64,000 nt of DNA from Hymenobacter jeongseonensis (GCF_015694725.1 NZ_JADQDQ010000014.1:1-64000), one strand, 5' to 3'; positions 17,463-26,292 are shown, numbered from the stretch's first letter. The notes: a model not told the origin generated them from the sequence alone. Numbers and translations are program-made.

Positions 17463-17516
17463 AAAATTCGCCGTGCTTCGGCTGTGCTTCGGTGCAGTCG
17501 CGGCACGGCGAATTTT
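17463..17516 (+). terminator. Probable terminator after the SDR gene
   Basis: The 14-bp arms AAAATTCGCCGTGC and GCACGGCGAATTTT are perfect and enclose 26 bases that hold two CTTCGG runs. They are followed by GTTTGG, not a clean T-run. It begins 14 bases after the SDR stop codon. The unusually large loop could fold into smaller hairpins. Confidence 0.6.
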
Positions 17517-17676
17517 GTTTGGTCTGTTTTTTCACCACCAATAGGTTTGGTGCTGAGCTGCCTCACAGCCTCATTTCTGCTGTGGACCTTGTAAATAATT
17601 AGAGGCATTTTTATATTAGATATGGTTAGAAAAGAAATGAATTATTCATCGTTAAGCGCCTAGCGCAACCGTAGTT

Positions 17677-18630
17677 ATGCCGGATAAAAAACTCATTACC
17701 GTTTTCGGAGCCACTGGCGCGCAAGGCGGGGGCTTGGTGCGGGCCATTCTGGAAGACCCGCAAAGTGAATTCGCCGTTCGTGCCGTTACCCGCCATCCGG
17801 ATTCGGAGAAAGCCCGGGCTCTCGAGCAGCTGGGCGCGGAGATTTTCCGGGCCGATATCGATGACCCCAACGCTATCCGGCAGGCCATGCAAGGCGCTTA
17901 CGGTGCCTTCTGCGTTACCTTTTTCTGGGAGCATTTCTCGCCCGAGCGGGAAGATGCGGAAGCTCGCCAAATGGCGGAAGCGGCCAAAGATGCCGGTCTG
18001 CAACACGTCATCTGGTCGACATTGGAAGATACCCGGCAATGGATTCCGCTCGACGATAACCGCATGCCCACGCTGCACGGGCACTACAAAGTGCCGCACA
18101 CCGACGCCAAAGGCGCGGCCAACCACTACTTCTCCGACCTGGGCGTGCCCACTACGTTCCTGCTCACCTCGTTCTATTGGGAGAACTTTATTTATTTCGG
18201 CATGGGCCCCAAGCCCAACCCCGACGGCAAACTCGCCATCACGCTGCCCATGGGCCAAGAGAAACTGGCGACCATCGCGGCCGAAGACATCGGCAAGTGC
18301 GCATACGGCATCTTTAAGAAGGGACGCGAGATGATTGGCAAAACGGTAGGAATTGCCGGTGCCCACCTGACTGGCACCGAAATGGCGCGGGCCCTCACGC
18401 AGGCCCTGGGGCGTGAGGTGGTCTACAACGAAGTGCCGCCCGAAGTGTACCGGAGCTTTGGCTTTCCGGGAGCCGAAGACTTGGGCAATATGTTTCAGTT
18501 CGACCGGGATTTTGCCCCGGTGTGTCTCAAAGCCCGCGACGTGTCGTTTTCCCGCCAGCTAAACCCCAAGCTGCAAACTTTTGAACAATGGTTGAGCCAG
18601 CACGCCAAGCAAATACCCGTAGCCGCTTAG
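17677..18630 (+). CDS. NmrA-family NAD(P)-binding protein
   Basis: The 317-residue protein is an atypical short-chain dehydrogenase of the NmrA/HSCARG type. The N-terminal glycine motif GATGAQGG (11-18) binds NAD(P), and the usual catalytic YxxxK is replaced by HYKVPHTDAKG near residue 145. Members act as redox sensors or reductases; which applies is unknown. A monocistronic arrangement is likely: a hairpin lies upstream and a perfect palindromic terminator follows 17 bases after its stop. Confidence 0.88.
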   Translation: MPDKKLITVFGATGAQGGGLVRAILEDPQSEFAVRAVTRHPDSEKARALEQLGAEIFRADIDDPNAIRQAMQGAYGAFCVTFFWEHFSPEREDAEARQMAEAAKDAGLQHVIWSTLEDTRQWIPLDDNRMPTLHGHYKVPHTDAKGAANHYFSDLGVPTTFLLTSFYWENFIYFGMGPKPNPDGKLAITLPMGQEKLATIAAEDIGKCAYGIFKKGREMIGKTVGIAGAHLTGTEMARALTQALGREVVYNEVPPEVYRSFGFPGAEDLGNMFQFDRDFAPVCLKARDVSFSRQLNPKLQTFEQWLSQHAKQIPVAA

Positions 18631-18647
18631 CTTCGAGCAAGCCCCTG

Positions 18648-18715
18648 GACAGATGCGTAAGCAAAAAGGCCCGCTGACCAATTGGTCAGCGGGCCTTTTT
18701 GCTTACGCATCTGTC
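18648..18715. terminator. Perfect 68-bp palindrome, bidirectional terminator
   Basis: The arms 18648-18681 and 18682-18715 are exact reverse complements over 34 bp with no loop bases (centre CCAATTGG). The core GGCCCGCTGACC/GGTCAGCGGGCC is flanked by A5 and T5 tracts, so each direction reads as a terminator. It lies between the convergent NmrA-like gene and pckA. Confidence 0.92.
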
Positions 18716-18720
18716 AAAAC

Positions 18721-20355
18721 CTAGACTAAGGTGGCTTCTACCGCTACCTTGGGCGCACCGGCGAGAATTTCATCGTTCGCAAACTCTGCGTATTTTTTGA
18801 AATTCTCAACAAATTTTTCGGCCAAATCAGCCGCCGTTTTGTCGTAGGCAGCTTTGTCGGCCCATGTGTTTCGCGGGTCGAGGATTTCGGAAGGGACGCC
18901 GGGCACTGCACCGGGTACTGATACCCCGAAAATGGAATGCTTGGTGAACTTGACCTGGTCGAGCTGGCCGTTGAGGGCCGCCGTTATCATGGTGCGGGTG
19001 TAGGCCAGTTTCATGCGGTGGCCGGTGCCAAAAGCGCCGCCAGTCCAGCCCGTGTTGATGAGCCACACGTTAATGTCGGGGTTCTCATCCATCTTCTTGC
19101 CCAGCATCTCCGCGTATTTGGTAGGATGCAACGGCAGGAACACCGCGCCGAAGCAAGCCGAAAACGTCGTCTGGGGCTCAACCACGCCCATTTCCGTGCC
19201 CGCAACCTTGGCGGTGTAGCCGGACATAAATAGGTACATGGCGTGGCTCTTGTCAAGCTTGCTGATGGGAGGCAGCACGCCGAATGCATCGGCGGTGAGG
19301 AAGAAAATGTTTTTCGGCGCATCGGCCACCGAGGGCTCGATGGCGTTGTCGATGAAATTGATGGGGTAGGCGGTGCGGGTGTTTTCCGTTACCGACTTGT
19401 TGGCGTAATCCACGGTGTGGGTGCCGGGGATGAAGCGGGTGTTCTCCACAATGGAGCCAAAGCGGATGGCGTCCCAAATTTGGGGCTCCTTTTCCTTGCT
19501 CAGGTCAATCACCTTGGCGTAGCAGCCGCCTTCAAAGTTGAAGATGCCGGCATCGGGCGTCCAGCCGTGCTCGTCATCGCCGATGAGGCCGCGGTTTGGG
19601 TCGGCCGAGAGGGTGGTTTTACCGGTGCCGGAGAGGCCAAAGAAGATGGCTGTGTCACCGGCTTCGCCCACATTTGCCGAGCAGTGCATGGGCAGCGTGT
19701 TGCGCTCGTGGGGCAAAATGTAGTTCAGCACCCCGAAAATACCTTTCTTCATTTCGCCAGCGTAGCCCGTGCCGCCAATCAGAATCATCTTCTTGGTGAA
19801 GTTGAGAATGGCGAAGTTGGGCTGGCGGGTGCCGTCAACGGCTGGGTCGGCTTCAAAGCCGGGGGCGCAGATGATGCTGAAATCGGGCAGCCAGGAAGTG
19901 TCGGCGCCGGCTTCAGGCCGTAGGAACATATTGTAGCAAAACAGGTTGTGCCAGGCCTGCTCGTTCACGATGCGCAGCTTGAGCTGGTAGTCGGGGTTGG
20001 CGCCGGCGTAGGCTTCGCGCACGTACAGCTCCTTGTCGGCCAGGTAAGCCACCATTTTCTGGTGGAGCTTGTCAAACTTGTCGGCGTCGAAGGGGATGTT
20101 GATGTCGCCCCACCACACGCTGTCTTCGGTGTTGGCGTCGCGCACCACGAACCGGTCCTTGGGCGAGCGGCCCGTGAATTTGCCGGTGTCGGCCATCAAG
20201 GCGCCGGTGTCGGTGAGGTGGCCCTCGCCGTTCCGCAAAGCGTGCTCAATGAGCTCCGCAGGCGTTAAATTGAGGTGAATGGTGGCCGTTTCGTGGAAGC
20301 CCAGCGGCTGCAAACGATTGGGGGAGTTGGCGGCAAGGGTGGAAGGTTCTTGCAT
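18721..20355 (-). CDS. pckA: Phosphoenolpyruvate carboxykinase (ATP)
   Basis: This enzyme converts oxaloacetate plus ATP to phosphoenolpyruvate, CO2 and ADP, the entry step of gluconeogenesis. The 544-residue length and the key motifs are typical: the kinase-1 P-loop GLSGTGKTT near 238-246, LIGDDEHGW with metal-binding Asp residues, and NTGWTGG near the C-terminus. It ends six bases from a strong palindromic terminator and has its own -7 promoter box 42 bases upstream of the start, so it is probably a single-gene unit. The start MQEPSTLA at 20355 is the first ATG downstream of that promoter. Confidence 0.97.
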   Translation of the reverse strand: MQEPSTLAANSPNRLQPLGFHETATIHLNLTPAELIEHALRNGEGHLTDTGALMADTGKFTGRSPKDRFVVRDANTEDSVWWGDINIPFDADKFDKLHQKMVAYLADKELYVREAYAGANPDYQLKLRIVNEQAWHNLFCYNMFLRPEAGADTSWLPDFSIICAPGFEADPAVDGTRQPNFAILNFTKKMILIGGTGYAGEMKKGIFGVLNYILPHERNTLPMHCSANVGEAGDTAIFFGLSGTGKTTLSADPNRGLIGDDEHGWTPDAGIFNFEGGCYAKVIDLSKEKEPQIWDAIRFGSIVENTRFIPGTHTVDYANKSVTENTRTAYPINFIDNAIEPSVADAPKNIFFLTADAFGVLPPISKLDKSHAMYLFMSGYTAKVAGTEMGVVEPQTTFSACFGAVFLPLHPTKYAEMLGKKMDENPDINVWLINTGWTGGAFGTGHRMKLAYTRTMITAALNGQLDQVKFTKHSIFGVSVPGAVPGVPSEILDPRNTWADKAAYDKTAADLAEKFVENFKKYAEFANDEILAGAPKVAVEATLV

Positions 20356-20397
20356 GGCAGTAGTGGTGTTGGGTGGGAATTCCCGTGAGTGAGGGTA

Positions 20398-20405
20398 CAA
20401 AGGTA
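20398..20405 (-). promoter_or_regulatory. Putative -7 promoter box of pckA
   Basis: Read on the minus strand this is TACCTTTG, a match to TAnnTTTG, 42 bases upstream of the pckA start codon. No convincing -33 TTG at 19-22 bases was found. Confidence 0.55.
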
Positions 20406-20585
20406 GAATTATTCGGCTCGTTGGGAGTGAAACAATTCGTTTCTTTAACGGGACAAATTAAACCTTGCTTGATATGTGAGCTATTTTTGGGACCTGGGGG
20501 TGGCGCAATAAGCCCGTCAGAGCGTCAGCTGTTACACTCGGCGCGTTATTTAGGTTTGCTTTGTCCCTACCCAATTTCTAATCCG

Positions 20586-21497
20586 ATGGCTTCCAACATC
20601 GCCAGCTACAACGGCATATACGGGGATAGCAAGGCGCAGATTTCGCACGACTACCTCCAGAGCCAGCTCATTGTGCCGCGCCACCGCACCACCGACTGGG
20701 GCCTCAAGCCGCACCTGCACGAAAACCTGTTTCAGTTGTTTTTCCTCGAAGCCGGGCGCGCCGCGTTTGAAGCGTCGGAGGTAATCGAGTTGGTCACGCC
20801 GTGCTTGGTTATCATCCCAGCTAACACCGTGCACGGCTTCACCTTCAGCCCGCAGGTGAAGGGCCGCACCCTCACGCTCTCCGAGGCCCTGCTCGACACC
20901 ATTTTGCAGGCCACGCCCGGCGTGCTGGTCGAATTAAACAGCGTGCACATTCTGTCCGACTTCAATTCCGAGGTCACGTTTGCGGATTTGCAGGCCCTGG
21001 AGCAGCAAATCCACGAGGAAATCTACTCTGAGCTGCCCGGCAAGCAACTCGCCCTGAATGGCTATTTTAAGTTGCTCTTCGTGAAGATTTTCCGCCTGCT
21101 GCACCACAACCGCCGCAAGGAGGAAAGCCCCAACCGCGCGCTGCACTACTTCCGCGAGTTCCAAAAAGCCATCGAGCGCACGGCGCCGTTCGAGAAGAAA
21201 ATCTCGCAGTTTGCCCAGGAACTCAAGATTACCCAAGTTCATCTCAACCGCATTTGCCAGGCCGTGAAGGGCAAAACGGCCCAGCAAATTGTGCAGGCCC
21301 ACACCATTCGCAAGGCCCACAACTACTTGCTCTATACCTCGCTGTCGGTGGCCGAAATTGCTTACGAGCTGCAATTTGTCGACCCCGGCTATTTCACCCG
21401 GTTCTTCCGCAAGCAAACCGGCCTGTCGCCCGGTGCCTACCGGGCCAAGGCTTATCGGAGCGAAGGAGGCGCAAAAGATATAGCGCGGACTTTGTAG
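20586..21497 (+). CDS. AraC-family transcriptional regulator
   Basis: The 303-residue protein has an N-terminal cupin-like ligand domain (HLHENLFQLFFLEAG, PANTVHGF, about residues 40-90) and a C-terminal double helix-turn-helix of the AraC type (about 200-292) with the usual signature VAEIAYELQFVDPGYFTRFFRKQTGLSPGAYR, split here as two adjoining motifs (VAEIAYELQF then VDPGYFTRFFRKQTG). Ligand and targets are unknown; the divergent pckA and the downstream peptide transporter are candidates by position. The final residues KDIARTL and the stop codon come from a palindromic repeat, so the native C-terminus may have been altered by repeat insertion. Confidence 0.9.
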   Translation: MASNIASYNGIYGDSKAQISHDYLQSQLIVPRHRTTDWGLKPHLHENLFQLFFLEAGRAAFEASEVIELVTPCLVIIPANTVHGFTFSPQVKGRTLTLSEALLDTILQATPGVLVELNSVHILSDFNSEVTFADLQALEQQIHEEIYSELPGKQLALNGYFKLLFVKIFRLLHHNRRKEESPNRALHYFREFQKAIERTAPFEKKISQFAQELKITQVHLNRICQAVKGKTAQQIVQAHTIRKAHNYLLYTSLSVAEIAYELQFVDPGYFTRFFRKQTGLSPGAYRAKAYRSEGGAKDIARTL

Positions 21498-21564
21498 TCC
21501 GCGTTCCCGCGCCAGTTGAATTACGCCAAACAGCTCGAAGGCACGGATTACAAAGTCTACGCTA
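21481..21564. repeat. Palindromic repeat, family B, overlapping the AraC gene end
   Basis: A tight hairpin (CGCGGACT, loop TTGT, AGTCCGCG; 21484-21503) is followed 37 bases later by an inverted copy (21541-21564). Over 24 aligned positions the copies differ at five, all transitions, so RNA pairing would be kept through G-U pairs. The AraC stop codon (21495-21497) lies within the first hairpin. Confidence 0.65.
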
Positions 21565-21669
21565 CGTGCCGATTCTTTCCTAGATTTACCGTGCCCATAC
21601 TGCACTGGTTTGCGCCCAGGGCCTCATTTCCCATTTCTTGCCTACTCATTCCTCACTCTAGTTTCGCTC

Positions 21670-23244
21670 ATGCAAACAATTCCTGCCCAGACCGGGCAAC
21701 CGCTCTCCGCGGATTCCACGAGCCACCCCCGCGGGCTATACCTGCTGTTCGCCACCGAAATGTGGGAGCGGTTCAGCTACTATGGCATGCGGGCCGTGCT
21801 GGTGCTGTTCCTCACCAAGGCCATGATGATGGACAAGGCCTTCGCGTCCAAATTCTACGGCGGCTACACCAGCCTGGTGTACCTCACGCCGCTTATCGGC
21901 GGCTACATCTCGGACCGCTACTGGGGCAACCGGCGCTCCATCATGACGGGCGGCTTGCTGATGGCACTGGGCCAGTTCACGCTGTTCTTCTCGGCTTCCA
22001 ACTACGGCCCCGCCGAAACCCACGCCCTCAGCCACTGGCTGCTGTACCTGGGCCTGGGCGTGATGATTGTGGGCAACGGCTTTTTTAAGCCCAATATTTC
22101 CTCGATGGTGGGCTCGCTCTATTCGGCCACCGACAAGCGCAAGGACGCCGCCTACACCATTTTCTACATGGGCATCAACCTGGGTTCGTTCCTGGGCAAC
22201 ACCATCACCAGCCTCATCGGCGACAAAGAAGGCCACCCCGAGGCGTTTCGTTGGGCGTTCCTGGCCTGCGGCATTGCCATGCTGCTGAGCGTCGTCGTTT
22301 TCAACTGGGGCAAAGACAAGCACCTGCACACGCCCACCGGCGAGCCCGTGGGCCTCACGCCCGCGCAATCGGGCGGCGTGATGGGCATTTACGCCCTGCT
22401 GCCCGTGCTGCTGGCCATCATTTTGGGCATTCTGTGGCTCGATTCGGCCATGTTCCCGACCATCGCGCCGCTGCTGGGCGTGGCCGTCATCGGCATCGCC
22501 TTCATGATTTTCAGCGATAAGTCGCTGAGCGGCGCCGACATCAAAGGCATCATGGTGATTTTCATCGTGTCGTTCTTCGTGGTGTTCTTCTGGGCGGCGT
22601 TCGAGCAGGCCCCGGCTTCGCTCACGTTCTTCGCCGACGAGCAAATGGACCGGACCATCTTCGGCTACACCCTGCCGGCCAGTATTTTCCAGAACCTCAA
22701 TGCCATTTTCGTGGTGGTGGGCGCCCCGCTCATGGCCATGGTCTGGACGGCCCTGGGCCGCCGCGGCGCCGAGCCACCGTCCCCCCTCAAGATGGCCATT
22801 GGCCTCGGTCTATTGGCCGCCGGCTACCTGGTGATGTGCTTCGGCGTGACCAACCTGCAGCCCGGCGTGAAGGTGAGCATGTTCTTCCTCGTGGCCCTTT
22901 ATTTCCTGCACTCCGTGGGCGAGCTGTGCCTGTCGCCCATCGGCCTCTCGCTGGTGAATAAACTGGCCCCGGTGAAGTTTGCCTCCCTGCTCATGGCCGT
23001 GTGGTTCCTAGCCAACGCGGCGGCCAACTACCTGGCTGGTTACATGAGCAGCCTCTACCCGGACCCCAAATCCACCGGCCCCGCGCCGCAGATACTGGGC
23101 TACCAAATCACCAGCCTCTACGACTTCTTCATGGTCTTCGTGGTTTCGGCCGCCGTCGCCGCCGGCTTGTTGTTCCTCATCAGCGGCAAACTGGCCAAGA
23201 TGATGGACGCTCGCAACTACCCAGCGCCAACTACCCAGGCTTAA
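21670..23244 (+). CDS. POT-family proton-dependent di/tripeptide transporter
   Basis: This 524-residue inner-membrane carrier should import di- and tripeptides with protons. The POT signatures are present: EMWERFSYYGM in helix 1 (ExxERFxYYG), and FYMGINLGSFLG, the PTR2 motif, in the helix 4-5 region. Twelve to fourteen hydrophobic helices are spread over the whole length. It follows the AraC regulator on the same strand with a repeat-filled 172-base gap, and a strong terminator follows 11 bases after its stop. Confidence 0.94.
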   Translation: MQTIPAQTGQPLSADSTSHPRGLYLLFATEMWERFSYYGMRAVLVLFLTKAMMMDKAFASKFYGGYTSLVYLTPLIGGYISDRYWGNRRSIMTGGLLMALGQFTLFFSASNYGPAETHALSHWLLYLGLGVMIVGNGFFKPNISSMVGSLYSATDKRKDAAYTIFYMGINLGSFLGNTITSLIGDKEGHPEAFRWAFLACGIAMLLSVVVFNWGKDKHLHTPTGEPVGLTPAQSGGVMGIYALLPVLLAIILGILWLDSAMFPTIAPLLGVAVIGIAFMIFSDKSLSGADIKGIMVIFIVSFFVVFFWAAFEQAPASLTFFADEQMDRTIFGYTLPASIFQNLNAIFVVVGAPLMAMVWTALGRRGAEPPSPLKMAIGLGLLAAGYLVMCFGVTNLQPGVKVSMFFLVALYFLHSVGELCLSPIGLSLVNKLAPVKFASLLMAVWFLANAAANYLAGYMSSLYPDPKSTGPAPQILGYQITSLYDFFMVFVVSAAVAAGLLFLISGKLAKMMDARNYPAPTTQA

Positions 23245-23255
23245 GTAGCCGAAAT

Positions 23256-23306
23256 CAGACACAAAAAAGGCCCGTTCGCATTGTGAACGGGCCTTTTTTG
23301 TGTCTG
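23256..23306. terminator. Long-arm terminator after the peptide transporter
   Basis: Perfect 22-bp arms (23256-23277 and 23285-23306) hold the GGCCCGTTC core flanked by A6/T6 tracts and a further CAGACAC/GTGTCTG. The symmetrical tracts make it functional in both directions. Confidence 0.9.
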
Positions 23307-23390
23307 TACAATCGTGCAGTCCTCACTTTTATATCTCCAACCTGCCATTACAATTGCCATTGAACATATTGACCGTCTCTCTAATCGTCT

Positions 23391-23475
23391 GTCATGCTGA
23401 GCGAAGCGAAGCATCTTCTCATTGCGGCAGGAGTCGTTCGAACATGAGAGGATGCTTCGCTCTGCTCAGCATGAC
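23391..23475. repeat. Palindromic intergenic repeat, REP-like family A (full copy)
   Basis: The 85-bp element begins GTCATGCTGAGCGAAGCG and ends with the inverted CGCTCTGCTCAGCATGAC, with AAGCATC/GATGCTT and CTCAT/ATGAG pairing inside. Copies occur at 6033-6135 and as a half at 31375-31399. It sits between two terminators, clear of coding sequence. Confidence 0.85.
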
Positions 23476-23533
23476 AGGGATTGAGAGTAATTCTTGGTAT
23501 TCGACATAGTAGCCCGGAAAATCATTGCCAATA

Positions 23534-23568
23534 AAAAAGCCCCGCTGGTACTACCAGCGGGGCTTTTT
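23534..23568 (-). terminator. Terminator of the groESL transcript
   Basis: Perfect 16-bp arms AAAAAGCCCCGCTGGT and ACCAGCGGGGCTTTTT with a 3-base loop lie 40 bases beyond the groEL stop codon. The A-tract on the plus strand gives the T-run for leftward transcripts. Confidence 0.9.
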
Positions 23569-23608
23569 CAATTTTAACCAACAGCGGTTGGGCTGCTAGC
23601 GACTTGAC

Positions 23609-25258
23609 TTACATCATGCCGCCCATGCCACCCATACCGCCCATGCCACCATCGCCGCCGTGGCCATGGCCAGCGTCCTTAGGCTCGGGCTCGTCCGAAA
23701 TCACGGCCTCCGTCGTCAGCAGCAAGCCGGCGATAGAAGCAGCGTTTTCGAGGGCCAAACGGGTCACCTTGGTGGGGTCGATGATACCAGCGGCCACCAG
23801 GTTTTCGTACCGGTCCTCGCGGGCGTTGTAACCGAAGTCACCGCTGCCTTCGCGCACCTTCTGCACTACCACCGAGCCTTCGCCACCGGCGTTTTGCACG
23901 ATGCAGCGCAGGGGCGACTCAAGGGCCGTCCGGATGATGTTCACACCGGTGCGCTCGTCAGCATTGTGGGTGTCCACTGCGGCCAAAGCCTCAATGGCAC
24001 GCACCAGGGCCACGCCACCGCCGGGTACCACGCCTTCCTCAACGGCGGCGCGGGTAGCGTGCAGGGCATCGTCCACCCGGTCTTTCTTCTCTTTCATTTC
24101 CACTTCGGTCGACGCACCGATGTAGAGAATAGCCACACCGCCGCTCAACTTAGCGAGGCGCTCCTGCAGTTTCTCCTTGTCGTAGTCCGACGTCGTGGTT
24201 TCCATCTGCGCCTTAATCTGGCTGATGCGGCCGGTGATGTTCTCTTTCGAGCCCTTGCCGTTCACGATGGTCGTGTTGTCCTTGTCGATGATGATTTTCT
24301 CAGCCGTGCCGAGGTACTCCAACGTCGCGTTTTCGAGCTTGTAGCCCTGCTCTTCGCTGATAACGGTACCGCCCGTGAGGGTAGCAATGTCTTCCAGCAT
24401 GGCCTTGCGGCGGTCGCCGAAGCCAGGAGCCTTAACAGCAGCAATTTTCAGCGAGCCGCGCAGCTTGTTCACCACCAGGGTAGCAAGAGCTTCGCCGTCC
24501 ACATCCTCGGAGATGATAACCAGGGGCTTGCCAGTCTGGAGCACCTGCTCCAACACGGGCAGCAACTCCTTCATGGTGCTCACCTTCTTATCGTAGATGA
24601 GAACGTAAGGAGAGTCGAACTCAACCTCCATTTTCTCGGGGTTGGTCACGAAGTAAGGGGAGAGGTAGCCGCGGTCAAACTGCATGCCTTCCACTGTTTT
24701 AACTTCGGTTTCGGTGCCACGCGCTTCTTCCACGGTGATAACGCCTTCTTTGCCCACTTTCTCCATGGCATCGGCAATCATCTGGCCGATTTCGGCGTCG
24801 TTGTTGGCCGAAATAGTACCTACCTGGGCAATTTCTGCCGAGTTTTCAATCTTCTTCGACTGCGACTTCAGGTTGGCAACAACGGCGATAACCGCTTTGT
24901 CGATGCCGCGCTTCAGGTCCATTGGGTTGGCACCGGCGGCCACGTTCTTCGAGCCAGCCGTGTAGATGGCCTGGGCCAAAACCGTAGCCGTCGTAGTACC
25001 GTCGCCGGCCTGGTCGGCCGTTTTCGAAGCCACTTCTTTCACGAGCTGGGCGCCCATGTTCTCGATTGGGTCGCGCAACTCAATTTCTTTCGCAACCGTC
25101 ACACCGTCCTTGGTGATGGACGGAGCGCCAAATTTCTTGTCGATGATGACGTTGCGGCCTTTCGGACCGAGGGTCACTTTTACGGCGTTGGCCAGTTTGT
25201 TCACGCCGGCTTGGAGACGGGCGCGGCCTTCGGTATCGAATTGGATGTTCTTAGCCAT
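23609..25258 (-). CDS. groEL: Chaperonin GroEL (Hsp60)
   Basis: The 549-residue subunit of the double-ring ATP-dependent chaperonin folds cytosolic proteins together with GroES. Family hallmarks include GPKGRNV, GDGTTTATVLAQ (ATP site), and the flexible C-terminal tail GGMGGMGGMGGMM. Length and sequence are fully typical. It follows groES with 63 bases between and ends at a strong terminator. Confidence 0.99.
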   Translation of the reverse strand: MAKNIQFDTEGRARLQAGVNKLANAVKVTLGPKGRNVIIDKKFGAPSITKDGVTVAKEIELRDPIENMGAQLVKEVASKTADQAGDGTTTATVLAQAIYTAGSKNVAAGANPMDLKRGIDKAVIAVVANLKSQSKKIENSAEIAQVGTISANNDAEIGQMIADAMEKVGKEGVITVEEARGTETEVKTVEGMQFDRGYLSPYFVTNPEKMEVEFDSPYVLIYDKKVSTMKELLPVLEQVLQTGKPLVIISEDVDGEALATLVVNKLRGSLKIAAVKAPGFGDRRKAMLEDIATLTGGTVISEEQGYKLENATLEYLGTAEKIIIDKDNTTIVNGKGSKENITGRISQIKAQMETTTSDYDKEKLQERLAKLSGGVAILYIGASTEVEMKEKKDRVDDALHATRAAVEEGVVPGGGVALVRAIEALAAVDTHNADERTGVNIIRTALESPLRCIVQNAGGEGSVVVQKVREGSGDFGYNAREDRYENLVAAGIIDPTKVTRLALENAASIAGLLLTTEAVISDEPEPKDAGHGHGGDGGMGGMGGMGGMM

Positions 25259-25321
25259 TTCTGGGTGATGAAGTAATTAGATGATGGGGTGTTTTGGGAT
25301 TTTCGCAGCAAAGCCTAAGGC

Positions 25322-25612
25322 TTACAACACCGCGAAAATGTCCGACTCGCGCATGATGAGCAGGTCCTCGCCGTCGACGGTGATTTCGGTGCCGGCGTAC
25401 TTGCCGTACAACACCTGGTCGCCTACGTGCACCTGGGGCTTGATGAGCGAGCCGCTGTCAGCGGTTTTGCCTTCGCCTACGGCTACCACTTCGCCGCGCT
25501 GGGGCTTCTCCTTGGCCGTGTCAGGGATGATGATACCGGATTTGGTTTTCTCCTCGGCGGCGGCAGCGCGGACAATGACGCGGTCGGCCAGCGGTTTCAT
25601 GCTAAGTGCCAT
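25322..25612 (-). CDS. groES: Co-chaperonin GroES (Hsp10)
   Basis: The 96-residue cap of the GroEL ring has the PLADRVIV start, the mobile loop (KTKSGIIIPDTAKEKP) and the roof region GEVVAVGEG of the family. Translation may start at 25612 (MALSMKPL) or at 25600 (MKPLADRV); the first gives a four-residue N-terminal extension. It is the first gene of the groESL unit, downstream of its own predicted promoter. Confidence 0.98.
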   Translation of the reverse strand: MALSMKPLADRVIVRAAAAEEKTKSGIIIPDTAKEKPQRGEVVAVGEGKTADSGSLIKPQVHVGDQVLYGKYAGTEITVDGEDLLIMRESDIFAVL

Positions 25613-25728
25613 TCTGTGTGTGTTTGGGTTGAGTTGAACGAAAATTCAGGGTGTACGCCCCAGTGACACTTCCCGTGCCAGCCCCGCAAACCTGACAAAA
25701 TGGGCATATTCGGGAACTGAAAGGTGGC

Positions 25729-25758
25729 AAAGTTGGCGGATGGCAGTTGACAACTCAA
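25729..25758 (-). promoter_or_regulatory. Putative groESL promoter
   Basis: On the minus strand TTG (25756-25758) is followed after 19 bases by CAACTTTG (25729-25736), which differs from TAnnTTTG only at its first base. It lies between the secG terminator and groES, giving a leader of about 110 bases. I see no CIRCE-type inverted repeat here, so heat control by HrcA is not supported. Confidence 0.45.
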
Positions 25759-25786
25759 CCAGCCCAGCCATCGGGTAAGCCACAAA

Positions 25787-25824
25787 AAAAGGCCGGTGGC
25801 TCCATGAGGAACCACCGGCCTTTT
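25787..25824 (-). terminator. Terminator after secG
   Basis: AAAA plus GGCCGGTGG (25787-25799) pairs with CCACCGGCC plus TTTT (25812-25824); the stem extends inward with one mismatch. It lies 34 bases beyond the secG stop, so it separates the upstream cluster from groESL. Confidence 0.85.
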
Positions 25825-25857
25825 CGAGATTGGCAGCGCAAAAAGCGCCAGAATTAG

Positions 25858-26292
25858 TTATTGAGGCGTCGTTGCCGGAGTGGTTGCGTCAGGCGTTGTG
25901 GTGGTAGCAGGAGCCGAAGCCGGTGCCGTGCTAGTACCTGCTGGAGCGGTTGCGCCACCGGGAGCAGCTGCCGGAGCCGGAGCGCTAGGAGAAGGGGCCG
26001 AAGCAGGCAGGCGGGTTTCCAAAGCACGCTGCTGGTTCACGCTGCGAGTAGGACCAGCAGAGTCAGCGGTGAGCATGTGGGTGCTGAGCGACAATACCAC
26101 CAAGCCGATGGCAAAACCCCAAGTGAGTTTCTCCAGCAGGTCGCCGGTGCGCTTCACGCCCATCATGCTGGCAGCGCCACCGGCGCTGAACTGGCTTGAT
26201 AGTCCGCCGCCCTTAGGGTTTTGGGCCAGCACCACCAGGGCCAGCAAGAAGCACACGATAAGAATTAGTACGATGATGGCCGTGTAAAACAT
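25858..26292 (-). CDS. secG: Preprotein translocase subunit SecG
   Basis: This small SecYEG channel subunit has two transmembrane helices (about residues 3-23 and 55-73) and the family loop AQNPKGGGLSSQFSAGG between them. At 144 residues it is longer than usual; the extra C-terminal part (about 90-144) is almost entirely Ala, Pro, Thr, Ser and Gly and probably disordered. The start at 26292 (MFYTAII) is the only ATG that gives a normal first helix. It ends the minus-strand cluster that begins with miaB. Confidence 0.93.
   Translation of the reverse strand: MFYTAIIVLILIVCFLLALVVLAQNPKGGGLSSQFSAGGAASMMGVKRTGDLLEKLTWGFAIGLVVLSLSTHMLTADSAGPTRSVNQQRALETRLPASAPSPSAPAPAAAPGGATAPAGTSTAPASAPATTTTPDATTPATTPQ

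Noticed and set aside
23660..25276. Open frame of about 538 codons antisense to groEL
   Set aside because: This is the known antisense-frame artefact of GC-rich groEL; the sense strand is unmistakably GroEL, and the antisense product is rich in His, Val, Arg and Phe with no motif.
25613..25857. CIRCE operator upstream of groES
   Set aside because: I looked for the 9-bp CIRCE arms (TTAGCACTC/GAGTGCTAA) and did not find them.
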